A stretch of DNA of 64,000 nt, from contig DATJTI010000037.1 in assembly GCA_035503615.1 (NCBI GenBank), positions 34,064 through 98,063 of the forward strand, read 5' to 3'. Of this stretch, positions 35,182 to 43,871 are shown in pieces (position 1 is the first letter of the stretch; the number at the start of each line of letters is the position of its first letter). The position numbers and the translations under genes were made by a program. The notes beneath the pieces were generated by a model, which worked only from the letters and a program-made list of their open reading frames with translations, ran no database searches and was not told the origin of the DNA. This DNA is from AP-15 sp035503615 (GTDB taxonomy: Bacteria > Pseudomonadota > Alphaproteobacteria > ATCC43930 > CGMCC-115725).

Positions 35182-35514
35182 ATGCTGGCGATGTGGGTCA
35201 AGGTCCGGGTCAAGCCCGAGGAGCGCGCGCGTTTTCTGAAGGCGATCGAGGTCGATGCGCTCGGCTCCGAGCGCGACGAGGCGGGCTGCATGCGGTTCAA
35301 CGTGCTGCAGGATGCAGCGGACGAGAACGTCTATTACTTCTACGAGGTCTACCGCGACGAAGCCGCACTCGAGGCGCACCGGGCAGCACCGCATTACGCG
35401 GTCTGGCGGGCCGCTGCCGATACCCTGGACGGCCCGACCCAGGCGACACGCTGCCAGTCGGTCTTCCCCGCCGCGGCGGATTATTGGCAGCGCAAGAGCG
35501 CGATTGCTCGATAA
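35182..35514 (+). CDS. Antibiotic biosynthesis monooxygenase (ABM)-family quinol monooxygenase-like protein
   Basis: A 110-residue ferredoxin-like alpha+beta barrel protein. Its start MLAMWVKVRVKPEERARFLKAI, the CMRFNVLQDAADENVYYFYEVY strand pair and EAHRAAPHYAVWR match ABM/YgiN-type quinol monooxygenases. These small cofactor-free enzymes oxidise quinol-like compounds; some members bind haem or have regulatory roles. AAAGGG stands eight bases before the ATG at 35182. Longer upstream frames run into the 16-bp tandem repeat and are unlikely. Confidence 0.82.
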   Translation: MLAMWVKVRVKPEERARFLKAIEVDALGSERDEAGCMRFNVLQDAADENVYYFYEVYRDEAALEAHRAAPHYAVWRAAADTLDGPTQATRCQSVFPAAADYWQRKSAIAR

Positions 35515-35550
35515 ATCCTGCCGGGACACCGCCGCGCCGCCGGCCCCGAT

Positions 35551-35578
35551 CCGTCATTGTGCCCGTTCCGTCATTGTG
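35551..35578. repeat. Short direct duplication
   Basis: CCGTCATTGTG at 35551-35561 and 35568-35578 (period 17), in the spacer before the uronate-dehydrogenase-like gene. Confidence 0.75.
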
Positions 35579-35652
35579 ATTGCGACGGATAGCTGGTGAT
35601 CGGCCGGTCGCGACCCGGCTCACGCGACATTCGATCGCTGGAAGGAGATGAC

Positions 35653-36456
35653 ATGCATCGGGTTTTGATCACCGGGGCAGGCGGCGGCATCGGCCGGTCG
35701 CTGCGCGAGACGTTGCGCGGGGTCTATCCGGTGCTGCGGTTGTCGGACCGGGTGGCGCTGGCGCCGGCGCGCGACGGCGAGGAGATCGACCGGACCGAGA
35801 TTTCCGATATGGCGGCGGTCGAGCGGATGGTCGCCGGCGTCGATGGCATCATCCATCTCGGCGGTAATTCCGGCGAAGCCGCGTGGGAGGTGATCCTGCA
35901 ATCGAACATTATCGGTCTCTACAACGTGTTCGAGGCGGCGCGGCGCAGCGGCGTGCAGCGCATCGTCATGGCCACCAGCAATCACGCGGTCGGCTTCTAT
36001 CCGCGCGCACAAACCATCGACCATCGCGTCGTTCCGCGGCCGGACAGCCGCTACGGTCTCAGCAAGGCGTTCTCCGAGGCGCTCGCCAGCCTCTATTCCG
36101 ACAAGCACGGGATCGGCTTTCTGTGCGTGCGCATCGGCAATTTTGGCACGCGGCCGATCGACAAACGCCGGCTGTCGATTTGGATCAGCCCGCGCGACCT
36201 GACCCAGCTTGTACGGATCGGGCTCGAACACCCTGATTTGCGCTATGAAATCGTCTATGGCGTGTCGCACAACCGCCGCTCATGGTACGACAATTCGAAC
36301 GCCCACCGTCTGGGCTACCGGCCACAGGATGATTCCGAGCCCTATGCCGAAGCGGTGCTGGCGACCGAGCCGCCCAATCCCGACCCGATTGCCGAATATT
36401 ACCACGGCGGCACCTTCCCCGCCGCCGAATACACGGCAAAGACGCGGCGCGATTAA
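35653..36456 (+). CDS. NAD-dependent epimerase/dehydratase, uronate dehydrogenase-like
   Basis: A 267-residue extended SDR. The NAD-binding motif is TGAGGGIGRSLRE, followed by GVDGIIHLGGNSGEAAWEVI, SNIIGLYNVFEAARRSGVQR and MATSNHAVGFYPR. The catalytic YxxxK is SRYGLSKAFSEAL, and a C-terminal block reads SWYDNSNAHRLGYRPQDDSE. The length and the SNHxxGFYP and WWDNS-like motifs match uronate dehydrogenases, which oxidise galacturonate or glucuronate to aldarolactones. AAGGAG lies six bases before the ATG. No other uronate genes are adjacent, so the substrate is inferred. Confidence 0.82.
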   Translation: MHRVLITGAGGGIGRSLRETLRGVYPVLRLSDRVALAPARDGEEIDRTEISDMAAVERMVAGVDGIIHLGGNSGEAAWEVILQSNIIGLYNVFEAARRSGVQRIVMATSNHAVGFYPRAQTIDHRVVPRPDSRYGLSKAFSEALASLYSDKHGIGFLCVRIGNFGTRPIDKRRLSIWISPRDLTQLVRIGLEHPDLRYEIVYGVSHNRRSWYDNSNAHRLGYRPQDDSEPYAEAVLATEPPNPDPIAEYYHGGTFPAAEYTAKTRRD

Positions 36457-36464
36457 GATCGCCG

Positions 36465-36806
36465 TCAGATCACCGACAGCGCCGCTTCGGGTGGGCGGCC
36501 CAGTGCCGCTTTTGCACCCGAGAGCACGATCGGCCGTTCGATGACGATCGGATGCGCGACCATCGCCGCGATCAGCGCATCCTCGGATAGCGCTCTTGCG
36601 TCGATGCCGGCGGCGAGCGCCTCCTTTTTGCGGAGCAGTTTCGCCGCCGGGATGCCGAGCTGCCCGAGGATTCGTTTCAGCTCCGCGGCCGAGGGCGGCG
36701 TCTTCAGATACTCGACGATCTCGGGCTCGACCCCGCGCTCGCGCAGCAGTGCCAGGGTGCGGCGCGAGGTGGCGCAGCGGGGATTGTGATACATCGTCAC
36801 CGGCAT
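36465..36806 (-). CDS. arsC: Glutaredoxin-dependent arsenate reductase (ArsC family)
   Basis: A 113-residue ArsC-fold protein: MPVTMYHNPRCATSRRTLALLRERG carries the catalytic Cys (about residue 11) in the PRCATSR loop. LLRKKEALAAG and AHPIVIERPIVLSG follow, with the Arg residues used to bind arsenate. It reduces arsenate to arsenite using glutathione and glutaredoxin. No arsR, arsB or acr3 is adjacent, so a detoxification operon is not evident, and some ArsC homologues have other roles. GGAGGG precedes the ATG. Confidence 0.85.
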   Translation of the reverse strand: MPVTMYHNPRCATSRRTLALLRERGVEPEIVEYLKTPPSAAELKRILGQLGIPAAKLLRKKEALAAGIDARALSEDALIAAMVAHPIVIERPIVLSGAKAALGRPPEAALSVI

Positions 36807-36966
36807 CGCGACCCTCCATCGATTGAAGCGCATAAACCAGCCGGGTAGAGCATAGCGCGCGAGCATCAGCGGGCCGAGGGCTTTACATCGGGCATGGTCG
36901 GGACGAAGTACCCCCCGCGGCGTTTTCTCCGTATCGGATGGAACCGCTCGCCACAGGAGAAGATCG

Positions 36967-37179
36967 ATGCCGGAACATGTCTACAGGATCATCGAAGTCG
37001 CCGGCTCGTCGGAGCACAGCATCGAGGCGGCAATCCAGAATGCCGTCGCCCGCGCCTCGCGCACATTGCGGCAGGTCGGGTGGTTCGAGGTCGTGCAGAC
37101 ACGCGGCCATGTCGAGGATGGCAAGGTCGCCCATTATCAGGTTGTGCTGAAGGTCGGGTTCACGCTCGACGAGGAGTGA
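36967..37179 (+). CDS. Dodecin family flavin-binding protein
   Basis: A 70-residue dodecin. The sequence VYRIIEVAGSSEHSIEAAIQ, then a helix, RQVGWFEVVQTRGHVEDGKV and AHYQVVLKVGFTLDEE matches the beta-alpha-beta-beta fold, including the flavin-stacking Trp (W in GWFEV). Dodecins form hollow dodecamers that store and quench FMN, FAD or riboflavin. AGGAGA lies six bases upstream of the ATG. Several flavoenzymes occur in the window, but no direct operon link is seen. Confidence 0.93.
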   Translation: MPEHVYRIIEVAGSSEHSIEAAIQNAVARASRTLRQVGWFEVVQTRGHVEDGKVAHYQVVLKVGFTLDEE

Positions 37180-37195
37180 GCACGCACCGCTTGCC

Positions 37196-38572
37196 TCAGC
37201 GGCGCCGGCCGAGGCCGAGAGCGGCAATCGCGATCGCCGCCGAAGCCGTGCCGGCGATCATGAAGGTCATGTGAAAAGCGGCGAGAAACGCGGCATTGGC
37301 CCCCTGCCCCCGGGCCAGTGCCGCCGCGGCGACGGTATGAAAGCCGACGGTCAGCGACGTCGCGCCGCCAACGATGCCGAGGGTGCGGGTCAGCATTGCC
37401 ACGCTGCCGGCGACGCCGCGGTGCCGCCCCGGGATCGTGCCGAGCACGACATCGATATAGGCGACCTGGAACAGGCCGACCCCGAACCCCTGTGCGACCA
37501 AGGCCGAGAGGATCGCCACAGCGTGGCCACCGCCGGGCGTCCAGTCGCCGATCGCGACGAGACCGGCACCGCCGAGGATGGCTCCGAACAGGGCGACGAG
37601 ATTGGCGGGAATCCGTTCGATCAGGCGACCGGCGACCGGCGACGCGGCGATCGTTCCGGCGAAGGAAACGGCGAGCACCGCGCCGGCCAGCGGCAGTGGC
37701 AGCGCGGTGTAGCGCACGAGATAATAGGGGACGAACAGCAATACCGAAAAGCTCGCCAGATAGATCAGCACGCTGGCAAGGTTGAGCGCAGCAAAGCCGC
37801 GGCTGCGAAACACCCGCAGATCGAGGATCGGCGCGGCAACGCGGGATTCGCGCCGGAGAAACGCCGCGAGGCCGGTGATCGCAACGGCGACCAGCCCGAG
37901 GACCATCCCATAGCGATGGCCGACATGCGGCAGCGCGTTGATCAGCAGCAACAGGCTGCCGATCGTCAGCGCCAGCAGAAATGCGCCCGGAAGATCGAGC
38001 CGCTCGCGGGTCTCGGGGCGTGACTCGGCCGGCAGCCCGCGCAACGATAATAGCGCCGCCAGCGCAATCGGCGCGCGAAACCAGAACACCGCGGGCCACC
38101 CCCAGAGGCTGACCAGAGTGCCGCCGATCAGCGGTCCGGCTGCCGAGCCGAGCGCGAACATCATCGTGAACGCCGCGACCGCCCGGCCGCGCCGCTTCTC
38201 AGGAAACAGCCCGGTGATCAGCGCCGGAGCGACACTGATGACGAGCCCCGCACCCACTCCTTGCAGAAAGCGGCACAGCAGCAGCCAGCCATAAGCCGGT
38301 GCGGCGGCACAGGCGAGAAACGCCGCAACGCTCCACAACAGGCCGGCACGAAATACCCGGGCATGGCCGAAAATGTCGCCGACCCGCCCGAAGGCCAGGA
38401 TCAGGCTCGCATAGGTCAGGACATAGCAGATCACCACCCATTGGATCATCGCGATCGGCAGGCCGAAGCTGCGGGTGATGTCCGGAAAGGCGATGTTGAC
38501 CGCGGTATCGAGCGGCACCACCGAGGCGCCGAGACCGACCAGCATCAGCCGCAGCCACTCCCGCGCGGTCAT
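37196..38572 (-). CDS. MFS transporter (DHA2-like drug/proton antiporter)
   Basis: A 458-residue major-facilitator protein with many transmembrane helices. The first helix region is LMLVGLGASVVPLDTAVNIAFPDI (motif D1-like LD...NIA). Motif A-like GRVGDIFGHARVFR lies between TM2 and TM3, and motif C-like ALGSAAGPLIGGTLVSLWGW in TM5. These features are those of EmrB/QacA-type drug exporters. The ATG at 38572 is about seven bases after AGGTGAG. It is convergent with the dodecin gene; its substrate is unknown. Confidence 0.87.
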   Translation of the reverse strand: MTAREWLRLMLVGLGASVVPLDTAVNIAFPDITRSFGLPIAMIQWVVICYVLTYASLILAFGRVGDIFGHARVFRAGLLWSVAAFLACAAAPAYGWLLLCRFLQGVGAGLVISVAPALITGLFPEKRRGRAVAAFTMMFALGSAAGPLIGGTLVSLWGWPAVFWFRAPIALAALLSLRGLPAESRPETRERLDLPGAFLLALTIGSLLLLINALPHVGHRYGMVLGLVAVAITGLAAFLRRESRVAAPILDLRVFRSRGFAALNLASVLIYLASFSVLLFVPYYLVRYTALPLPLAGAVLAVSFAGTIAASPVAGRLIERIPANLVALFGAILGGAGLVAIGDWTPGGGHAVAILSALVAQGFGVGLFQVAYIDVVLGTIPGRHRGVAGSVAMLTRTLGIVGGATSLTVGFHTVAAAALARGQGANAAFLAAFHMTFMIAGTASAAIAIAALGLGRRR

Positions 38573-38702
38573 CGCGGCGCTCACCTGTCGCCGGCCGCAA
38601 GCAGCGGGTGCGCAGGCGGCGCGCAGCATCCGGCGGTCGGCGGCCGGGTCGGCCGGATCACCGGCCGATCCCGCCTAAGCATCGGGCGACGCCGGGCGAC
38701 GC

Positions 38703-38810
38703 AGAAAAGCCCCGGTCGGGGGAGACCGGGGCTTCTGCCGACCCGCCGGTTTGCCCTTCCGGCAGGCCCGATTGCATCGTTGGGGGGACATAACGATGCC
38801 GACAACATAC
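38703..38810 (-). ncRNA. Candidate trans-acting small RNA with C-rich loops and intrinsic terminator
   Basis: On the minus strand three stem-loops follow each other. SL1 has perfect arms GCATCGTT and AACGATGC (38774-38799), with loop ATGTCCCCCC. SL2 has arms GCCGG and CCGGC (38745-38763). SL3 has perfect 11-bp arms AAGCCCCGGTC (38707-38717) and GACCGGGGCTT (38724-38734); its minus-strand loop is TCCCCC, and TTTTCTG runs out of the stem as a terminator. C-rich loops that can pair with ribosome-binding sites are typical of alphaproteobacterial regulatory RNAs. The AT-rich stretch at 38820-38870 would hold the promoter. The 5' end is estimated. No convincing protein gene overlaps. Confidence 0.5.
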
Positions 38811-38840
38811 TGCGGTGATTCGGTTGCTGATGCAATTCAT

Positions 38841-38850
38841 ATTTGCAAAT
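38841..38850. promoter_or_regulatory. AT-rich palindrome in the MFS/thaumatin-like spacer
   Basis: ATTTGCAAAT is a perfect 10-bp palindrome within an AT-rich tract (38820-38870) of an otherwise GC-rich 560-base spacer. It may be an operator or part of a promoter for the candidate small RNA or a flanking gene. The rest of the spacer up to 39131 shows nothing else I can support. Confidence 0.35.
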
Positions 38851-39131
38851 TTAACTACGAACGCGATGTGTGGGCAGCGAGGACACGGCGCCTCACCGGT
38901 CATCACCCCTATCCTGGCGCAAGCGACGCCTTGGGCGCGGTGGGTCCGATCGAGGTAGCGCTGGCCGCGCGCGCTGGCAAGGCTCTACCGCACGCAATTG
39001 GGAAACCGCACTCGAAACGGATGCTGCCGGGCATCGCGAACCGCGGCATTTAACAGATCAGCAAGACGATCGGCGTAATCCGATGCGGCTGTGGTCAGCA
39101 TGCCATCGGAGATACGAGGTCGTTCATCGCC

Positions 39132-41150
39132 ATGAAAACCCGGGCCATCACGACACGCGGCCTCTATGTGATAGGGCTGATCGTCCTATCGCTGACGGGC
39201 ACCGCCGAGGCGCAAAGCCCGCCGCCGCCCGACCGGCCGTCGATCCCGTCGAGCGGGGTTCATCCGCGGCTGCGGATCGTCAACCAGTGCACCACCCCGG
39301 TCTGGGCGATCTTCACCCCGGGCGGACAGGCAAACCAGGTGGTGGTGCAGCAGGAATCGGGCGGGTGGTTTCGTGCTTATGCGCAGCAGGAACGTTTCGC
39401 CGGGACCGGGGCGACCGTGGACCCGTCCGGCAAGCCGACCAGCAAGGTAACGATTGCCGCACCCCCGGGAAACACCGCGCTCTACTTCGTGCCCGGACAG
39501 TTCATCGAGATCGTGACCACCAAGAACCTCCAGGCCAGCACCCCGGGCCCGACCGCAAAGATCACCGCGGTTTCGCATCGGCCGGTTAGCAAGGGCGTGG
39601 TGCTGACGCTTGACCGGGCGTTGACCGTGCCCTCGGACCCGCTGAACAAGGGCACCGGCTACAAGGCACAATTATTTGCCGATCAGTTGATCGATGCGCT
39701 GCAGATCCCGCCCCCCGATGGCAAGACAGCTCGCAACATCAAGACCTTAGAAATCCCGGACGCCGGAGCGCCATCGGGCCGCTTCAGCTTCTTCAGCGGC
39801 TGCGCCAAGGGCGACACCGACCCGTTCAATCAGCATAGCTGCGCAATCGGCGCGGCCGATACCGATCTCGCCTCGGTCAACACCGTGGCCGAGATGTCGT
39901 TCGGCTGCAACTATTCGAGCAATGCCAGTCAGCCGGCCAACAAATCGAAATGTACGTTCAACCCGGGCGCTGTCGCACCGCAATTTCCAAAGTGCCAGGC
40001 AAACCCGAACGGGGCGAATTGCGGACCATTGTCGACGAGCGATTATTATGATGTTAGCGCGGTTGACGGCTATACGTTTCCACTGCGGGTCGATGTCAGC
40101 GCGCAATCGACGGCGCTGCGCTGCAACACCAGTGGCGGAGATCATCCGCTGCCGGCGGCGGCGGCCTCGATCGATGGTTCGATGCTCGATCTGGCGAGCT
40201 GCCCGACCGAGGGCGACGCCACCCTCTACTCGACGAAAGCGGCGCAGCAGAAGTTGATCAACGGTCGGGTCAGCCTGCTCACCCGGTGGAACAGCCGCGA
40301 TCAGCCCGACCGCAACGGCGCCGCCAAAGCCTGCATCGCCCCTTACAAATGGTTCGAGAGCGCGACCCTGGGTCTGCCGGTCGATACCGCTCCGACAGTG
40401 CCCAATTGCGCCTTCGGCACCTGCAGCTCGGTCAGCTATTACGCGGCCGCGAGCTGCGACGGTGTCAACGACACGACCTTGAAGTATTTCTGCCCGGCGG
40501 ATTCCGGTCCGCAGCAGCGGGTCGGGCCGCATTTCTCGATCAAGAGCAGCATCTACAAGATCCCGGATGGCCGCTTTTCGATCCACAATACGAACTTTGT
40601 CAAACAGCTCTATGCGATGGGCTACAAGGGTTATACGTGGCAATTCGACGACGGGGTCGGGCTGCTGAACTGCCCGTCGACCGCGGCGATCAACAATCCC
40701 GCGAAATATACGGTCTACACGATCACCGCCTGCCCGAATGGCGGAACGCGAGATCCGGCGCAGCCGACACATTGGACGTTTTCCGCCAGCACCGGCAGCT
40801 GCGTGGCGTCGTCCGGCGCCGCCGACCAGAAGAGCTATGCGTCGCTGCTCGCCTGCCAGCAATCCAATATGCGCTATGTTTGTGACAATGTGACCGGGTT
40901 CGACCCCTACCATGTCCCGGACGCGTTGTGGCGCGCCGATCCGCAGGCGACGCTCCACAAAAACGGCTTCAGCTGGCCGCAGGTCGCAACGATCGAGAAG
41001 AAAACCGCGCCGACCTGCCGGATGGTCAATTACCCGAACGGGGTCAGTCCGGATTTTCCAAGGGCGGTGCAGTTGCCACTCTGCACCTATTACTATGGCG
41101 GCGGTAATCGGCTTTGTCCGGCGCCGCCACACTCCCCGCAGGATCGATGA
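39132..41150 (+). CDS. Large secreted cysteine-rich thaumatin-like protein
   Basis: A 672-residue exported protein. A signal peptide (TTRGLYVIGLIVLSLTGTAEAQ) and a short Pro-rich stretch precede LRIVNQCTTPVWAIFTPGG, the start of a thaumatin fold. Thaumatin hallmarks follow: a diagnostic DYYDVSAVDGYTFPLRVDVS near residue 304, and YTWQFDDGVGLLNC near residue 501, equivalent to the YAYDD...C end of plant thaumatin-like proteins. Many Cys residues suggest disulfides. The domain is much larger than the usual 200-250 residues, so it holds insertions. About 155 C-terminal residues, also Cys-containing, match nothing I know. Thaumatin-like proteins bind or cleave beta-glucans and act against fungi; the role here is unknown. 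Confidence 0.78.
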   Translation: MKTRAITTRGLYVIGLIVLSLTGTAEAQSPPPPDRPSIPSSGVHPRLRIVNQCTTPVWAIFTPGGQANQVVVQQESGGWFRAYAQQERFAGTGATVDPSGKPTSKVTIAAPPGNTALYFVPGQFIEIVTTKNLQASTPGPTAKITAVSHRPVSKGVVLTLDRALTVPSDPLNKGTGYKAQLFADQLIDALQIPPPDGKTARNIKTLEIPDAGAPSGRFSFFSGCAKGDTDPFNQHSCAIGAADTDLASVNTVAEMSFGCNYSSNASQPANKSKCTFNPGAVAPQFPKCQANPNGANCGPLSTSDYYDVSAVDGYTFPLRVDVSAQSTALRCNTSGGDHPLPAAAASIDGSMLDLASCPTEGDATLYSTKAAQQKLINGRVSLLTRWNSRDQPDRNGAAKACIAPYKWFESATLGLPVDTAPTVPNCAFGTCSSVSYYAAASCDGVNDTTLKYFCPADSGPQQRVGPHFSIKSSIYKIPDGRFSIHNTNFVKQLYAMGYKGYTWQFDDGVGLLNCPSTAAINNPAKYTVYTITACPNGGTRDPAQPTHWTFSASTGSCVASSGAADQKSYASLLACQQSNMRYVCDNVTGFDPYHVPDALWRADPQATLHKNGFSWPQVATIEKKTAPTCRMVNYPNGVSPDFPRAVQLPLCTYYYGGGNRLCPAPPHSPQDR

Positions 41151-41229
41151 CACGCCGCAGCGCAAGGCGATCCCGTGGCGCCGTGACCGGTGGTGAATGC
41201 CGATCCGGCGCAAGTTCTCCCGTCGTCTC

Positions 41230-42726
41230 CTACCCGTCGTTCCCGGCAGCGCGCGCGGCCGCCCGCGTGAATTGATCGATCCGCTGCTGTGGGGCGCCGG
41301 CCGGATCGCTCCGGACCACGGCAAACACGACAAACCCGCCTTGCCGCCGCGGCGTGACAAAGTATTGCGCGGTGCGCTGCTCGCCGGCTTCGGTGCAACT
41401 CAGGATCGCGCTGAACACCCGGTCGTGATCGATTATCTCGCTCGATCGCTCGGCCGTGAAATCCCCGTTGCACATGCGCGGATCGACTGCGATCAGGTCG
41501 GAGGCAATGCCGACACCGCTGACATTGCGGCCGGGCGGAATGATCTTGACCGCACCAGCGGCGGCATCGGACCGCCATACCGCGGCAAAGCCGGCAAGTG
41601 CCGGGGGCTTGTCGGTGGTGACGAGCCGGGCATTGGGGAGCCCTGCGCTGGTGAAGAAATCGTGGGCGAGCCTGATTTCCTCGAGTGCGGGTGGCTGTGA
41701 CGGCGGGACTTGCTGTTGCGACGCCGCCGGCCGTGCGGCGAGGCTGGCGATGGCCGCGCTGTCCGGCGCCGCTACCGGCGATGGTGCTACAGTGACCGAC
41801 AACCCAGCCGCCCGAGGCAGCGAGGCAGTCGAGGCGGCCGCCACTCGCAATTGTGGTCCGGGCGATTGTTCGCGTGGATTGGTCGCGATGGACCCCGGTG
41901 GTGCCGGCAATGATCCGCCCGAAACACTGGCGGACGAAGCACTGGCGGGCGAAACACTGGCGGGTGGCGGCGGGGTCGTGCCGTCGCCGGCAATCCTCGG
42001 GCTGCCGGTGATGTCGGGGTTGGAGGAGGAGGTCGCGGCCACAACCGATGCTGCCGTCTTCGTCGCGGGTCGGGCGGAGGTCGCGGGCTGGGCGGAGGTC
42101 GGGGGTCGGGCGGAGATTGAGCCGCCGGTGAAAGCGCTGGCAGCTTTTGTCGCCGCTGGAATCGCGGCATCGGACAACCGCGGCAGCTTCCCGCCGCCGG
42201 ATGACGACGCATTCTCTGCGAGTGCCACCGATCTGCCTACGCACCCGCTCAGCGCATCGAGCACCGCGGGCACATCGGCGAGCTTGAAGCGGTACGCCTC
42301 CCCTTGCGCAACCAGTGTCAGGCGTGTGCTGTTGCGGAACGTCTCGACGAGGTTGGAATTGTCGGGCAACGGAACCAGCAGCAGGTCGTCGCGGGGGAGC
42401 ATCGCACCACGCGGCACCGGTATTCCACGGTCGAAGCGCAGCTCGACTTCGAGGCTGGCTTTCGCGGCAAATGTCCATTGCGGGTCGATAAATCCCAGCC
42501 ACCAGTGATGAGCGGCCGTGACCAGCACAAACAGGTTGATCCCGCTGTCATAGGCGACACCGGCCGAGCAATGGGTGAACTCTCCGGTGCGGTCGTCGGT
42601 ATACGCACCACCCGACCACAAGCCACGAGCAAAGGCGCGCAATGGGCCCGCGGCCTCTGCCGATTGCCAGACCGACACCGACAACACCACCGCGATGGCC
42701 ATCGCGGCACGAGCGGCGAATGCCAT
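41230..42726 (-). CDS. Secreted protein of unknown function with Pro/Ser/Ala-rich middle
   Basis: A 498-residue exported protein with a signal peptide (MAFAARAAMAIAVVLSVSVWQSAEAA). An N-terminal domain of about 150 residues (LWSGGAYTDDRTGEFTHCSAGVAYDSGINLFVL ... LTLVAQGEAYRFKLADVPAVLDALSGCVG) resembles periplasmic proteins that report on invasion or stress, but I cannot name the family. A disordered Ala/Ser/Pro linker (about residues 165-340) carries several short in-frame repeats. The C-terminal domain reads IRLAHDFFTSAGLPNARLVTTDKPPA and onward. GAGGGGG lies just before the ATG. It is convergent with the thaumatin-like gene, 79 bases apart. Confidence 0.7.
   Translation of the reverse strand: MAFAARAAMAIAVVLSVSVWQSAEAAGPLRAFARGLWSGGAYTDDRTGEFTHCSAGVAYDSGINLFVLVTAAHHWWLGFIDPQWTFAAKASLEVELRFDRGIPVPRGAMLPRDDLLLVPLPDNSNLVETFRNSTRLTLVAQGEAYRFKLADVPAVLDALSGCVGRSVALAENASSSGGGKLPRLSDAAIPAATKAASAFTGGSISARPPTSAQPATSARPATKTAASVVAATSSSNPDITGSPRIAGDGTTPPPPASVSPASASSASVSGGSLPAPPGSIATNPREQSPGPQLRVAAASTASLPRAAGLSVTVAPSPVAAPDSAAIASLAARPAASQQQVPPSQPPALEEIRLAHDFFTSAGLPNARLVTTDKPPALAGFAAVWRSDAAAGAVKIIPPGRNVSGVGIASDLIAVDPRMCNGDFTAERSSEIIDHDRVFSAILSCTEAGEQRTAQYFVTPRRQGGFVVFAVVRSDPAGAPQQRIDQFTRAAARAAGNDG
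41925..41969. repeat. Three in-frame 15-bp units in the secreted-protein gene
   Basis: CACTGGCGGACGAAG, CACTGGCGGGCGAAA and CACTGGCGGGTGGCG are adjacent (41925-41939, 41940-41954, 41955-41969). They encode Ser/Ala-rich pentapeptides on the minus strand. A related six-residue repeat lies near 42067-42116. Confidence 0.85.
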
Positions 42727-42935
42727 CGCACCCCCTCTATTTGGTCCAGTTTAACACTTTTTTGACAGTCGTCAGCCCCGACTCGCCGCGCCCCGGCTGA
42801 GCCGGCCTCGGCACCATCGGCCCGTCCCGGCATCGCTGCGGCCGCGACCCGTGCCCGCGGTTGACCGGGCAGGCCGGACATGATCTCGTCGCCCCTTGTG
42901 ACGGTCCCCCACTCGTGACAATCCCGCAGGTGCCG

Positions 42936-43793
42936 ATGATCGAGACGCGCAATATCGAGACCGCACCCGGCCTCGTTTTCGACGCATCACTCGCCGGCAC
43001 GGCTCCGGCCCCCCTGGTGCTGATGCTGCACGGGTTCTGCGTGTCCCGGCATTACTGGGACAACCAGTTGCCGGTGCTGGCAGCGGCGGGATATTTTGCC
43101 GTCGCGCCGAACCAGCGTGGCTACGCTGCGGGTGCCCGTCCCGATCCGGCCATATACGATCATTACCGCATCGACAAATTGATCGATGACGCACTGGCGA
43201 TCGTCTCGGCCCTCGGTTACGGCGAGCGACCATTCCACCTCGTCGGGCATGATTGGGGTGGCAGCCTGTCATGGATCATCGCCGACCGGTGGCCGGAGCG
43301 GCTCGCTTCGCTGACGATGCTGTCGCGCCCGCACCCCGCCTCGTTCGCCCGGGCGATGCAAACCGACCCGGAGCAGCCGCACCGCTCGCGCCACCACCAC
43401 GAGCTGCTCGATCCCGGCGCCGGGCCGCGCCTGCTCGCCGACAACGGCAAATGGGTGCGCGACCGGCTCAGGCGCAACGGCGTGCCGGCGGCGGCGATCG
43501 ACAAGCATCTCGGGGTTATCGGCAACCCGCCGGCGATGGAAGCGGCGCTCGCCTGGTATCGCGCGCGCGGCGAGCGCCAACCGGTTGGTCCGACCCGCGT
43601 CCCGACCCTGTTCATCTGGGGCGAGGCTGACGATACGGTCGGCCGGATCGCCGCCGAAGGCACCGCCGAATTCATCGCCGCCGAATACCGCTTCGCCCCG
43701 CTCGCCGGGGTCGGGCATTACGCGGCCGACCAGGTCCCGGCGCGGGTCAACGAATTGCTGCTCGACCATCTCGCCCGGCATCCGCCACGCTGA
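42936..43793 (+). CDS. Alpha/beta hydrolase (epoxide hydrolase/haloalkane dehalogenase-like)
   Basis: A 285-residue alpha/beta hydrolase. It has the oxyanion motif LMLHGFCVSRHYWDNQ and the nucleophile motif LVGHDWGGSLSW. The Asp in the nucleophile position (GHDWGG) is diagnostic of epoxide hydrolases and haloalkane dehalogenases rather than Ser esterases. RRNGVPAAAIDKHL and the Asp of WGEADDTV lead to the catalytic His in GVGHYAADQ. It probably opens an epoxide by hydrolysis. AGGTG lies five bases before the ATG at 42936; in-frame upstream starts are possible. Confidence 0.83.
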   Translation: MIETRNIETAPGLVFDASLAGTAPAPLVLMLHGFCVSRHYWDNQLPVLAAAGYFAVAPNQRGYAAGARPDPAIYDHYRIDKLIDDALAIVSALGYGERPFHLVGHDWGGSLSWIIADRWPERLASLTMLSRPHPASFARAMQTDPEQPHRSRHHHELLDPGAGPRLLADNGKWVRDRLRRNGVPAAAIDKHLGVIGNPPAMEAALAWYRARGERQPVGPTRVPTLFIWGEADDTVGRIAAEGTAEFIAAEYRFAPLAGVGHYAADQVPARVNELLLDHLARHPPR

Positions 43794-43871
43794 CCCGGCT
43801 CACCACGAGCGAGAGGACACCGCGCGCCGGAGTCGGAGACACTACCCGCGCGCTGGCGCCACGCCGCAATG

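Noticed and set aside
38796..39053. Open frame starting MPTTYCGDSVADAIHICKF with a GGGGGG stretch upstream
   Set aside because: The apparent ribosome-binding site and start are the loop and stem of the candidate sRNA hairpin, and the later residues look like translated non-coding GC-rich sequence.
39747..41360. 537-codon minus-strand frame opposite the thaumatin-like gene
   Set aside because: No signal, domain or ribosome-binding site. The plus strand encodes a protein with clear family motifs and a signal peptide.
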